64,000 nt of DNA from Xylaria sp. FL1777. Taxonomy: Eukaryota; Ascomycota; Sordariomycetes; Xylariales; Xylariaceae. A program made the position numbers and the translations under genes. Location: contig MU400694.1 in NCBI GenBank assembly GCA_022578965.1, forward strand, positions 16,831 to 80,830, given 5' to 3'. Under the pieces are notes generated by a model. The model was not told where the DNA came from and ran no database searches. It worked only from the letters and a program-made list of their open reading frames with translations. This document shows, in pieces, positions 44,820-55,542 of the stretch; the stretch's first letter is position 1, and each line of letters starts with the position of its first letter.

Positions 44820-47057
44820 ATGGGCCCTCGTTACTCCTTCGACTCCGATGCTGGCGAACACGCCCCTTTGGACAATTCCTCCTACGCTCCCCGCGACACT
44901 CGCGCCGACGCCGCCGGGTCCTTACCACAGCAACACTCGCTCCCCGCTCGTCCCTCATACAACCTCGACGCTTCTCAGCCGCAGTACGAAGACAACTCGT
45001 CGCCTTACAGAGACGACCCTTCTGCTCCACCACGACCTCCAGCACATTCCAATTACCCTAGTGCCCACCCCGATTCAGCCTTCGCTCAATTGCGCCAGAA
45101 CAGAGCCCAAGGAAGAGACACGCAAGGAATCGCCGCTACTTCTTCGGCAGCGCAGCCCATACCACCGCCTCATTACGACGCTGTAGAGCGCACTTGGGGA
45201 CACGAATCGCAACCAAACAGTATCACTCCTGGCGCCGATAATTTCAGCGAGGCCGCCGCTGGTGGTATTCCTGGCCTCGCCATGAGCGTTGCGGAGCGGC
45301 ATGCTCGAGAAAGTGGTCTCGAGGCCATGAGAGCCGCGCAGCAGTACCAACAACAACAAGAACAACAATCACCCCCATATCCTCAAGTCTACCAGCGGAC
45401 ACAACCTCAAAATCTTCCCTACACGGAACCACAGCCATACGCACATGATCAAGGCTATCAAGGGGCCGGTGGCCATGGCTCATCGTCAAATCTCGCCCCG
45501 CCGGCTGCCGCGTCTACTCCTACAAGAAGTTTGAATAGCTTCCATAGTGATCCTTTTCGTGATCCGCAGATGGCCTACGGTCAACGGATGGATCCAAGGT
45601 TAGGTCAGTTCAATCCCAACGACATCGACGACGACGGTGATGACGGCCTCGAGTATCGGCGTTCTGCTAGAAACAGTATGTTAAGCCTCGGTAACTCGAG
45701 TGGTCGAGGCGCAAATAGCGCCTCCGCTACTGCCGCTGGCGCTGCTGGAGGCGCGGCGGCAGGTGGTGTTCTTGGCGGCCTCCTTGGAAGAAATCGTAAT
45801 AGCGCCGTCAGCTATGACCCAGTGCAAAATCCGGCTACTGCTAACCCAGGCGGAGTTGTTGGAGAATACGACCTCGGACCCAGGGCAGAGAAGTCTGACT
45901 GGATGGCGAAACAAAGCAGCAGCAGGAAGAAATGGAAATGGATCACCGCTATTGTCGTTCTACTGGTTGTGGCTGGCGCTGTCGTTGGTGGCGTGCTAGG
46001 ATCAAAGTATGCGAATAAGGGCTCTAGCTCCAGCTCCGGCTCCGGCTCTGGGAGCAACTCACAAGGACAATCGGCGAACGACGATACTTCCCAGAACGGA
46101 GACCTCAACATCAACTCTGGCGAGATTCAAGCTTTGCTGAACAATCCCAATCTTCATAAGGTGTTTCCTGGAGTGGACTATACACCTATAAATGTGCAAT
46201 ACCCCGACTGCTTAAAGAACCCCCCTTCCCAGAATAATGTGACTCGCGACGTGGCCATCCTCTCACAACTGACTAACACAATTCGGTTATATGGGACCGA
46301 CTGCAACCAGACCGAGATGACTATCCACGCTATAAACCAGTTAAAAATGGAAGACGATATAAAAATCTGGCTTGGCGTATGGCAAGATGACAATAACGTG
46401 ACTAACACCCGCCAGCTTGATCGCATGTGGACAATCCTTGATACGTACGGAGATAAGCCATTCAAGGGATTGATTGTTGGCAATGAGATCCTGTTCCGCA
46501 AGCAAATGACGACGCAAGAGTTAGGAAACTTGCTCGACAGTGTGCGCTCGAACCTCACCAAGCACAATTGGGACCTTCCGGTGGCTACTAGTGATTTGGG
46601 TGACAATTGGGATTCAACTTTAGCGCAGGTCAGCGACTACATCATGGGCAACGTCCATCCCTTTTTTGCGGGCCAAGACTCCAAAGTGGCCGCGTCATGG
46701 ACTTGGACGTTTTGGCAGAACAAAGCCGGTTCCTTTTTCAAGTCTGACCAAGAGAAGAACGTTATCTCGGAAATCGGATGGCCAACAAAAGGTGGTACGG
46801 ACTGTGGTGGGGCGACAACATGTGAAGACGGGGCCGTGGCTGGAATTGATGAGCTCAACACGCTGCTCAACACTTGGGTATGCCAGGCTCTAAATAACGG
46901 CACGAACTATTTCTGGTTCGAGATGTTTGATGAGCCTTGGAAGATCAGCTTCGATACTCCAGGAAAGGAATGGGAAGATCAGTGGGGCATTCTAGACGTT
47001 AATCGAAAATTGAAGGATGGTGTCAAGATTCCCGACTGCGGCGGCAAGACAGTCTAA
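44820..47057 (+). CDS. btgC: Membrane-anchored GH17 endo-1,3-beta-glucanase (btgC type)
   Basis: Intronless, 745 aa from ATG 44820 (context CACCATGG); the frame is open upstream but this start matches the family. A long disordered cytoplasmic N-terminus (Pro/Gln/Ser-rich) is followed by a signal anchor at about residues 374-395 (ITAIVVLLVVAGAVVGGVLG), a Ser/Gly linker and an extracellular GH17 domain. Catalytic residues: acid/base Glu556 in VGNEILF and nucleophile Glu651 in SEIGWPTKGG. The protein would remodel beta-1,3-glucan of the cell wall at the plasma membrane. Its type II topology is the hallmark of the btgC group. Confidence 0.93.
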   Translation: MGPRYSFDSDAGEHAPLDNSSYAPRDTRADAAGSLPQQHSLPARPSYNLDASQPQYEDNSSPYRDDPSAPPRPPAHSNYPSAHPDSAFAQLRQNRAQGRDTQGIAATSSAAQPIPPPHYDAVERTWGHESQPNSITPGADNFSEAAAGGIPGLAMSVAERHARESGLEAMRAAQQYQQQQEQQSPPYPQVYQRTQPQNLPYTEPQPYAHDQGYQGAGGHGSSSNLAPPAAASTPTRSLNSFHSDPFRDPQMAYGQRMDPRLGQFNPNDIDDDGDDGLEYRRSARNSMLSLGNSSGRGANSASATAAGAAGGAAAGGVLGGLLGRNRNSAVSYDPVQNPATANPGGVVGEYDLGPRAEKSDWMAKQSSSRKKWKWITAIVVLLVVAGAVVGGVLGSKYANKGSSSSSGSGSGSNSQGQSANDDTSQNGDLNINSGEIQALLNNPNLHKVFPGVDYTPINVQYPDCLKNPPSQNNVTRDVAILSQLTNTIRLYGTDCNQTEMTIHAINQLKMEDDIKIWLGVWQDDNNVTNTRQLDRMWTILDTYGDKPFKGLIVGNEILFRKQMTTQELGNLLDSVRSNLTKHNWDLPVATSDLGDNWDSTLAQVSDYIMGNVHPFFAGQDSKVAASWTWTFWQNKAGSFFKSDQEKNVISEIGWPTKGGTDCGGATTCEDGAVAGIDELNTLLNTWVCQALNNGTNYFWFEMFDEPWKISFDTPGKEWEDQWGILDVNRKLKDGVKIPDCGGKTV

Positions 47058-47946
47058 TATGCCTGGGCTGACTCTTATTCGACGCGAGTTGTTGGCCTCT
47101 TCAGCCGGAAAGAAGGAATACTGTACAGCACCGTGCGCATGAAGCTTCTAGACCTAACAGCATGAGTCCCCGAAGATTCAGTATCTTGGGCAAGTGGCGT
47201 TGGCATTTTTTTTGATGCGATTTTTACGAAATTTATTCTGATGAGGAAGGTATGGGTGGGTATATATACGCACATTGGACTCGAGGAGAGTTCTGAAACT
47301 ATTCATCTCGTGGATCGAGCGGGGAACGGAAAGACTCGGAGTTTATCGAACTGATGCCTGATTGTGGCGACATCGACATCGCTGTTTGGTATTTCTGAAC
47401 ATACATTGACGCATATATCAAAGTGTAACTAGAAGAAAAGGCTTGCACTTAAGCATTTGGGAAGGTTCTTCGGTGAGTTCGTTGTTCTCTAATGGTCGGG
47501 GACTGTTTATGACTGAAACTTCCAAGTGTTTGGCATACGAAGAACCTGGCTTGGCGTTATTATATTACAAGGGTTTTAATGTTCCAATATAGCATACATG
47601 ATGATCTCGGCGTTCAATACTGCTAAATAAGTACATGTGACGTAAATGAGCTACAGCTCTATTTAACAACTATGGGCAAGTCGCAGTTGGTTTACCTTAA
47701 ATCTACGCAGTAGTTTAATTACCACTCAAACTTGGGGGAACCTCAAGCGAAGGTATAACTATTGACGCGTAAGCTGAAATCGTAATTGATTTCGATTAAA
47801 AAGCTCTCGATATCCATTCTATCGCTATGTCTATCAAGGAGTCCGAAAAAAAAAAACAAAGTCACCCTCACCTCTTCTAGCTATTCCCCGCTCGCCATAC
47901 TATACACACACACAATCTGCTTTCTCGCGACTAAATATCTAACTAA
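47058..47946. other. Convergent intergenic
   Basis: 3' flanks of the glucanase and of the minus-strand orphan gene. No coding signal. Confidence 0.5.
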
Positions 47947-48531
47947 CTAACTAGCGAAGCTAAACCGAGCCTGCCGCCTTAGAACCCGAAGCGCAGCACA
48001 CTCCTCCTCTACAACCGCCGCATGGGCGCGATCTAGCTGTCGCGCTAACCGCGCCGAGTCTCGACTATGCCTATCCTCAGCTTCCGCTCCCACTGACGAC
48101 GGTGAGAAAAGCGATAAGTGCTGCCCGAGGTCCTCGGTGTTGATCGAGTATGGGTTTAGAGAGGCTAGAGAGGTGTATGAGCTTGGAGTTGAGATCGACG
48201 AGGGCGATTTGAGGGGCTTCGTGTGCGCTGGTATTCTGGCTGCTTCTGCTTCCTCTTCTTCGTCGCCGTAGTCTGAGATATCGTCGTCGTCGTTGGCGTT
48301 GGCGGCGCTGTCTTGGAGTGACGACGAGGATGACGAGGATGAGGATGCCGAGTCGCCGATTACGCGCTTTACTACCGCGTTGAGCTTTCGCTGGAGCTCG
48401 CTTGTTGTGTCTGGGTGTTGCTGTCGGGTGAGCGTGAGAGGGGGAGGGCGAGGGCCCCGTGACCTTGATGATGGCTTGTTTAGACTTGAGGGGTGGAAGG
48501 GAGGGGTCTGTATTCTGAGTTTAGGCGCCAT
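47947..48531 (-). CDS. Orphan Ser/acidic-rich protein, 194 aa
   Basis: Single exon. The open frame begins at 48594, but ATG 48531 (MAPKLRIQTPPFHPSS) is the more natural start because the upstream 21 residues are hydrophobic and low in coding character. It has a basic Pro-rich N-terminus, a Ser run and an acidic DDDD/EEEE stretch, then a short C-terminal coiled segment (LARQLDRAHAAVVEEECAAL). Likely nuclear and partly disordered. No family recognised. Confidence 0.6.
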   Translation of the reverse strand: MAPKLRIQTPPFHPSSLNKPSSRSRGPRPPPLTLTRQQHPDTTSELQRKLNAVVKRVIGDSASSSSSSSSSLQDSAANANDDDDISDYGDEEEEAEAARIPAHTKPLKSPSSISTPSSYTSLASLNPYSINTEDLGQHLSLFSPSSVGAEAEDRHSRDSARLARQLDRAHAAVVEEECAALRVLRRQARFSFAS

Positions 48532-49668
48532 TGCTTCGCGGGCAACTCGTAGAAGCGCTGTTAAAGGAGGTAAGATTGAATAGAGATGAATCAAGGGAGA
48601 AGAACGGGTATTGCTTAGCGTTTCTGAGTCGGGCTTACGACTCCCTGAGTCCTAGGAATGGAATCGATTTGAACAGGACCAAATCTTGAGGGGACACAGA
48701 CAAATCGGAAAATGAAACAAACAGGTTCAAACATAAAACAAGAAAAAAAAAAAGACGAAGTCAATTCGCAACCGATCAAGTATGCGAGCTGCAAAATGCT
48801 TGACGGGTTGAACCTTGTTCTGTCTTTTGTCGTGCAGAGAAGTTTCCTCCTTACCTTACCTGGAGAGGATAATCTGCGAGGTGGAAGCTTCAGAAGACGA
48901 GGGGGATTATCTGACATTTGTACTGCTCGCGAAGAACAACTAGAATATCGAGATGAAAGACGGGAAAGTAACTTTTTCTTCACAGCGGCATTGAGTCCTC
49001 TCGCCCATGCGCTTTGACTTGTCTTAAGGACTGGGGGATTGTTGCCCTTTTGAAAGGATCTGTCACTTTGACAGGTTCCACAACGGGCTTTGTTAAGGGA
49101 GGAATTAGAGACAAAGGGCTTATTCTCTGGCTTCTAGATGACGTTGGGATTATCCTTGACGACTAGACCTTTTAGTTTGGCAAGGGAGATTGTAGAATAT
49201 TAGACTGGCACTGTTACATCAGCCACTCCTTTTATCACGAGGGTAAGACGAAGTTGCGATTTTGCTGCGACACTTAACATACGGAACATTCTAACACACA
49301 ACAGCGATGGTGAGATAAACACTGGTGGATGTACTTCTCCGTGAAATGACATGATATGAAAGCCTTTAAACTGACGAAGCTGAGTCACAGCGATGAATCT
49401 CAAGACCGACTCACTTGTAAATGAGTTAACAACGCATAAATCAAGCCAGAGAACACTAGTAACAGCCAAAAACAATCAAGAAAGCATCTCAAACGCTGAA
49501 AAGTAAGTACGATGTTACCATTTTGCCTAACTGTCTATTTGTACTAGATTTGTGTAGTCAGTCAAAGGGGCGCGCTCTTCGCAAGCGACGTAGTTGAATC
49601 ACTAGCTTTCCCAAACATCGCTCCGCAATCAACATTTAAAATCTCATCGACACCGCAACGACATATGC
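48532..49668. other. Intergenic between two orphan genes
   Basis: Short open frames on both strands (48615-48983, 48712-49017, 49200-49475) without family features. Contains an A-rich tract near 48744. Confidence 0.5.
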
Positions 49669-50235
49669 TCATCTCCCAGGCGCAATATCCTCCCACTGCG
49701 CAACGGCCTCCTCAACTTCTACCCTCCTTAATACCGTCCTCAGCGCCGCGGCCATCACCCCATTCCGCAAGAAAAGTGTCTCGAGCTCTTCTTCCGGGAG
49801 TTCGTTGACGCGCGCGAGAATTGCGTGGATCTTCTCGCGCGTCGTCTCGCCTCTCGCGGATTCTATCAGCTTGTCCATCTCGCGCTCGGCAGCCTCGGCG
49901 GCGATCCGCTCGAGGCGCGGGAGGAGCGCGTCTGTGACTTGTCTCGCTATCTTTTGCCGCTCTATCTGAAGACGAGACGCTAGTTCTTCGTCTATCGAGG
50001 GGGTGTTTGATTCTTTGAGTTGGCGCCCGCGAGGAGTGCTCATGTTCTCCGCCTGCTTGATGCTTTTGCCTTCGTGCTGCTCTCCTGTCGGTGGTGGTGA
50101 GGTCGGCGGAGATTTTTTGGCTTGTGATGCAAGAGAGCGAGATGGCGGCGGCGTCGACATGAGTTGCTTGAGTGGTTCTGCAGACGAGTTCCTAGTTTTC
50201 TTGCCTCTGACTTGGAACACGGCTTCGTTGTTCAT
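49669..50235 (-). CDS. Orphan coiled-coil protein, 188 aa
   Basis: Start taken at ATG 50235 (MNNEAVFQVRGKK); the frame runs further upstream only to a TTG. A basic Ser/Pro-rich N-terminal half is followed by a helical C-terminal half with heptad character (LASRLQIERQKIARQVTDAL, then LERIAAEAAEREMDKLIE) and a conserved-looking end, ARVNELPEEELETLFLRNG. Probably a small nuclear or scaffold protein. No family recognised. Confidence 0.6.
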   Translation of the reverse strand: MNNEAVFQVRGKKTRNSSAEPLKQLMSTPPPSRSLASQAKKSPPTSPPPTGEQHEGKSIKQAENMSTPRGRQLKESNTPSIDEELASRLQIERQKIARQVTDALLPRLERIAAEAAEREMDKLIESARGETTREKIHAILARVNELPEEELETLFLRNGVMAAALRTVLRRVEVEEAVAQWEDIAPGR

Positions 50236-50302
50236 TCTTCGTCTCGTATAGGGCAAGTGACTGCTTATATGTGTCCCAGAGACTCATTGTTATACAATAG
50301 AG

Positions 50303-50632
50303 TCAAGTGAAAGGAATGTTGTCGAATAATCTGGTGAGATTTTGTTGTGTTTCTTTGAGTCGGTTGTAAACCAATAGCGTGAGTGAAAGAACTAACAGCA
50401 TGAGAGGCATCATAACAATGGGCTGCAATTGTATTGTCAAACCTATATTGATATGAACATAGATTCTAGATAAGCTGATGTGACTACTATTCTCATGGGA
50501 CATCTTCATTTCACTAAAAGAAATAGTTGAGAAGATGAAAAGACCAATTGATATCAGGAGCAGTGTGATGCTCTCATGTGTTAGTTTGTCTTCCGGTGAA
50601 CTCTTATTCACACCCAAATGTCTGCTGAGCAT
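50303..50632 (-). CDS. Doubtful small two-helix membrane ORF, 109 aa
   Basis: ATG-initiated frame with two hydrophobic helices (TLLLISIGLFIFSTISF and IVMMPLMLLVLSLTLLVYN). AT-rich codons and no recognised family. It could be the last exon or relic of a larger membrane protein, or chance. Confidence 0.25.
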   Translation of the reverse strand: MLSRHLGVNKSSPEDKLTHESITLLLISIGLFIFSTISFSEMKMSHENSSHISLSRIYVHINIGLTIQLQPIVMMPLMLLVLSLTLLVYNRLKETQQNLTRLFDNIPFT

Positions 50633-52403
50633 TGAGAATATGTCGTCTAAGGCTGTTCTTCACAAGAAAAAAAAGACTTTTTCCCTATGTATAGATGTAC
50701 AACATCTCAATAGTAGGTTTGGCCATATGATCAAGCAAGCGAATCAGAGTGTTGGTGTGTTTCTTGATATCCTCCTGCTATATCATAAGCTGTAACGAAG
50801 ATAAGACATCTTATTTGTTTAGAAGTTAGGCTCTGCTAAAGCGAATAGTTTGCTACGTCATTTCGCTCCATCAAATCTACCCGGCCCTTGAGAGGGTGTA
50901 TTGTCTATTGATTTTATGATAATCGTATTCAATTATGTATTATGAGTAGACAACATCAAGCCCCCTGGACATAGTGTATGTAAACATGACGAGTTCTCAA
51001 ACCGGCAAACTTGATATATTGCGCTCCTCATAGTTCTGATTTTAACCCTTTTGATGATGCCTTGGGTAGTATTAGGAGGTTCGGCTGGTATAGCGTGCGA
51101 GCAAGCGATTCAGGCGAGATGGTCACGCACCTTGGCCATAGTTGATCAGGCTATTGGTCACATTGTCCCATTCTTCGCGTATATTCACAGGATAAGAACA
51201 AATCATTTTGTAACATCTTCGTCTATTGCAGTCATCTACGGTGGACCTCATTTTCGGTATTTATGTTGGGGTATGACCGCACGCAGTTTTGCTCAGTAAA
51301 CAAGATGAGACGATCTCCCCGCCGCAACGTCGTAGTGAGTGCTTGGCTTGAGGTCTAGTCGTTTCACGGCCGCCCATAGTCCTGAAATATAAAGTTCATC
51401 AAGCTCCACATACGATATACTCATTCTCGGCTCCAATGAAATTGATATGAAATACTACTAGTTTGTTCTCGCCCCGGATATCGCGCGTCGATCTTGAATG
51501 GCGAAGAAAAGGGCATCACAGTTCGCGGGAGGTCGGCAAGACCCGAGCCGGCCTGCCAAGCCTGCAAGCTATTGTGTCATGGCCGTGCTGGGTCAAAGCC
51601 ACGGCGCCAGTGGACCAGTGTCGCGACTCTGTGATTTGTCCCCTGCATGGTCCTTGTACGCCTGTGACATCTTCCTCGTGAAACTTGGGGCAATGGGTAG
51701 CGGTAGCATGGGTTTGCTCCTTAGACGTGGGGTTTTCGTAGAAAGTTCACGCATAGTAAGATACCTCTTCGAAAAGAACTCAGCAGTATACTCACGGCGT
51801 CTGTATTTGAGAGGTAGGGATAGTAAGTAAGCAACGTTCGCGCATTCTCACAGGTCAATTGGTTTCGGCAATTAGCTCAAAACCATCAATATGCAAGCTA
51901 CCAGGGGCCGAAAATGACGTTTTGACCTTGTTTTGGAAGAGGAGCTTACCCATTGTGAATTATGAGACAGACCCAGTAGCATGCCAACCCGACCTTGGCC
52001 GAGCCAACAGATTAGTCGAATTGGGTAGACGAGATGTATGATCACCTCCATGGTCACATTATATGGCAAAACCAACAGACAAGACCCGGACGCTGTGAGC
52101 CCGGGTTGAATCCCTGATCTTGCTCATATGCGTAGGCAGAAATTCGAACAAGCCTGGAGCTTGATCAAGCGGTATTGCCGGATCAATTCGCCTCGGAGAT
52201 CTATCTCGTATCTGTCCCCGTCTCAGCTCGCGAGGCGATCGATCTCCCGTAGCTGATAGCTGATCTGGACATCATATAGATAATTTTCGACGGAGGAGTG
52301 AGGATTGGAGGAACGGTGACTTAATACTCGATTTCACCACAAGGTTCTTGATGAACTTGTGTCTTGAGCGCTGGATGCCCGAAATTACTGAATCGTCGGC
52401 ATC
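50633..52403. other. Intergenic
   Basis: About 1.8 kb. Open frames at 51051-51299 (no ATG at its start) and 51463-51830 are unsupported. Nothing recognisable. Confidence 0.5.
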
Positions 52404-53808
52404 ATGACGGCGACGTTCACGCCGCCTCTCGCCGCTCTCACCACCGTTTTCACACCGCCATGTCCGATAACATGGCTTTTGACGACCACGAAAGTGCCCT
52501 CGCAAATGCCCCCCTTCCCTAGTAATGGGCCAGCATCCTGTGATCCGCCTTCTTGGGATGAGTACCTCCCTCAGCGCGGATTCGAATATTACTCGCCTGC
52601 CATCTGCCCTAGCGGATTCTATGTTGGACCGTCATGCGTTATAACAAATCCGAGGACAGCTCAAGGATTTCCCGCTATCCAAGGCGGCGAGACTGCAGCG
52701 TACTGTATACCAAAGTAGGCGTCACAAGTCACATAATCGGTAGAAAATATGAACCTCTACTAACTACTCTTCCAGCGGCCACACATGTACATCCGATACA
52801 TCCGACTTTCGTGGTGGCGTATGGGGTGTCTCACGCACAGCTACTGTGAATGGCGCCCAGGTGACAGTTGGGCCAGCGATTCAGATCCGGTGGCGTGAGG
52901 AAGATCTTAACAACCTCGAGACGGATCCCCTTACGCCTGGGCCGAGATCTACGCAGCCCAGTTCAACGCAACCCAGCTCAACCCAGATTACGCCTGTTGA
53001 GACCAGCACAGATACAGATCAATTTTCCACACCGGATCCAACGACTACGTCGACGCAGCGGCTCATCTTACCGATTTTGTCGTCTACGTCGTCAACAACG
53101 ACAGTACCAAGGGAACTAACGCCAATACAGTCTTCAGTCTCATCGGTCTCATCGTCGTCATCAACGTCATCAGCATCAGCATCAGCATCAGCATTAGCAT
53201 CATCATCATCCGCACCGGCACCTCCATCGTCAACAATAACGCAAGAAAGCCAGCCAAGCACGGCCCCAACGACAAGCGCACCCTCAAGCGGACAACAAAG
53301 CACGGACGTAGACGCCCCAGCGCAAGCAAAAGGCCGCGGCGGCAACGGCGGCTCGTCGTCGAACTTCACGGTGGCGGCCATCGTGCTAACGGGGATCCTG
53401 ATCGCCATCATCGCGACGTACAGCGCGTACGCGACGCTGCGGCGGTACCGGCGGTACCGAGCGGGGGAGACGGAGGAGTTCTTCGTGTTCCAGGTGGAGG
53501 CGTGGGTGCGCGGACGGGTGCGTATGATGAGTCGTCGCAGGGGGCAATGGGGTGGTGGCGGCGGCGGCAGCGACTCGGAGAAGGCCGAGGAGGACGGCGG
53601 CGGCGACATGAACAGGAGGAGGAGGAGGAAGATGCCCGACGCCGAGCTGGGCACCGAGGGCCCGCTGCCCGAGCTCGGCAGCTCACAGCCCTTCGGCACC
53701 AAGGAGAACCCGGCCGAGCTGCCCACCGTCGACAGGTCCAGCTGGAGGTCGCGCGTGTCGAGGATTTTCGTGGCGCGGTCGCAGCAGGGGGGCAAAGCTG
53801 GCGACTAG
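52404..53808 (+). CDS. Single-pass membrane protein with Ser/Thr-rich stalk
   Basis: Exons 52404-52714 and 52776-53808 encode 447 aa; the 61-nt intron has a TACTAAC branch site. The N-terminal ectodomain-like part has paired cysteines and aromatic blocks (FEYYSPAICPSGFYVGPSC, then YCIPNGHTC, then TATVNGAQVTVGPAIQIRW), a layout seen in uncharacterised fungal membrane proteins. Next is a long Ser/Thr/Pro stalk that includes TCATCA-type codon repeats, one membrane helix (TVAAIVLTGILIAIIATYSA), a basic stop-transfer (RRYRRYR), and a cytoplasmic tail with Gly and basic runs. No clear signal peptide. A cell-surface sensor or wall-linked role is only a guess. Confidence 0.75.
53147..53212. repeat. 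TCA/GCA trinucleotide repeat in coding sequence
   Basis: TCATCA and GCATCA units encode Ser and Ala runs in the stalk of the membrane protein. Confidence 0.8.
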
Positions 53809-54401
53809 GTATAGGTTAAATGGATGTTCTTGACGGGGACGTTTTGGGGGCGTGTGTAGATACCTATCTGTGTGTGTTGTGTTCAACTTGCTGGTGCTGG
53901 TTGAGAGGAATTATATCCGTGAAGATTAGGAAGAGCATTTTGGAATGCTTCACGCGCCGACTTCTCAAGGAGAAGGAAATAGAGAAATAAAGGAAAAGCA
54001 ATTAATTAAGGCCAGAACTTTCCGTTTGCGGTGCGTCGATTTTCTAAGTTATGTGTGACGGAGGTTAATGACTCTAAGGAAGAGATGCCAAAACACTGGT
54101 CAACTAGATATTTCACGGTGAAGCGTAACTGTAATACCCTACAGGCACAGAACAAGGACTCAAGAAAATTGATCAATCCATTTTTCTCTGACTATGGATC
54201 TATATATCAAGACAATTGTGACAAGGCTTCCGCCTCACGGTTTCTATTAATACAACAAGCAAGAGCCCTTTAACCAGTTTGTCGAAACTGTAACCTAAAA
54301 GGGACCAAGGGTGGGATCTCAATTGAGAGATCTAGATGTGGAATGTTTAGGTCCCCTATTCGACGATTAGAGACGACGAATAACGAGGTCTCATGGGGGA
54401 C
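53809..54401. other. Convergent intergenic
   Basis: No supportable gene; the 80-codon frame at 54031-54273 has no family features. Confidence 0.5.
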
Positions 54402-55542
54402 CTACAAGGTGTCTTCATCTAGAGCCTTCAGATTAAACCAATTTCGGGTCAAACTGTGCATGTCCTCTGCCTCTGCATCGTCAGCAGTGTGGCCATCATG
54501 ATCATCCATATCATAGTCATCGTAATGATAGTCGTATTGATGAGCAGGTTGGGGAATGGGTGTTTGGGGAAGAGTGGGATTGCGAGTGAGACCAGAGATG
54601 AGGGGAATCGGTGTGTGATGGAGAGTGGACATCTGTGTAGTCTGGAGAAAGGTGTTCATCTGATCTCTCATGTCTTCCATGACAACTCGAAGCTTCTGGA
54701 TCTCTGCTTCAAATCGGCTTATCTGTCCCTTGAGATTCTGAATAGCATTACTGACTTCTGAGCCGGGAAAGTTAGCCACAGAATCATCAAGATATGCCGA
54801 AGGAGGCTGAACTGTCTCGTTTCCGACGAGAGTGAAGGCTGAAGTAGATGCTGAGTTGGGGGCTGGGGTGGCCGGGTTAACATATGAAGGAGCCGTCTCC
54901 TTGGGTGCAACCATGAATTCTGGGATGATTCGGGTAGGAAAATCCACATAGCCGGGCCGAGCAGTTTGCGGTATGAATCTTCCGGCAGCATTGTTCGGAA
55001 CAAAACCAGAGTGCGGGCCGGAGACATTCTCGTCAGGCTCCAGCTGCTGATTGAGAGCAAATATCTTGGAATCAGCATCGATCTTCTTGCGGCGCCGACG
55101 GTCCACTATGCTCGCTGGAGTCAGCAATTACTCTTTTGCGTAAATATTATACCCCTGATGCATGCTCCCGAGACATGTTGGGAGTCATCAGGTTACTAGA
55201 AAAGGAAGAAAATGACTCCAGTGTGCACATACTGACATCGCTTTTGACTTCCTCAAAGATCTTCCGATTCTTAATCTCCGAAAATTGCTGAAGATTCTCA
55301 CTCTTGACACGATCTTTCCAAGCCGCCGAAATAGCCTTCAGATCGTTCGATCTAGCTCTTTCCACGCTAAGTTGGTATGGCGTAAGCCTCGCCGTGCGCT
55401 GGCGGACACGGACAGTGTTTGCGTTCGTTGAATACTCATGCGGTGCCTTGCCCTTTCTGGAAGAAGGACCACTCTGATCGCTCGCACTAGGCAATGCAAC
55501 TGGGGTCTCACTCATAGGTGAGTCCGACTGTTGCGGTTCCAT
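54402..55542 (-). CDS. Orphan protein, 337 aa, carrying the second introner-like intron
   Basis: Exons 55542-55233 and 55105-54402 (1014 nt) are joined by a 127-nt intron, phase 1, inside an ATG codon. The N-terminal part is basic and helical (LSVERARSNDLKAISAAWKD, then KIFEEVKSDVMDRRRRKKI). The middle is Pro/Ser/Thr-rich. A coiled coil follows (ISRFEAEIQKLRVVMEDMRD), and the end is rich in Tyr, Asp and His. A bZIP-like basic stretch before a later coiled coil is suggestive, but the spacing does not fit bZIP. No family recognised. Without splicing, the frame ends after a tail almost identical to that of unspliced guanine deaminase. Confidence 0.7.
55106..55232 (-). mobile_element. Introner-like element, copy B
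   Basis: The 127-nt intron of the orphan gene, read on the minus strand from 55232 to 55106. It differs from 25584-25710 at four positions only: intron positions 9, 30 and 39 and one near the 3' end. Inverted repeats are at 55115-55123 and 55213-55221. Host-gene sequences on either side are unrelated to those around copy A apart from the split A/TG codon. Confidence 0.85.

Noticed and set aside
52085..52135. Possible tRNA T-arm (GGGTTGAATCCC)
   Set aside because: No matching acceptor stem, D-arm or anticodon arm around it. No convincing tRNA or 5S rRNA gene was seen in the window.
53019..53795. 258-codon minus-strand ORF
   Set aside because: Antisense shadow of the Ser/Thr-rich stalk and tail of the membrane protein on the plus strand.
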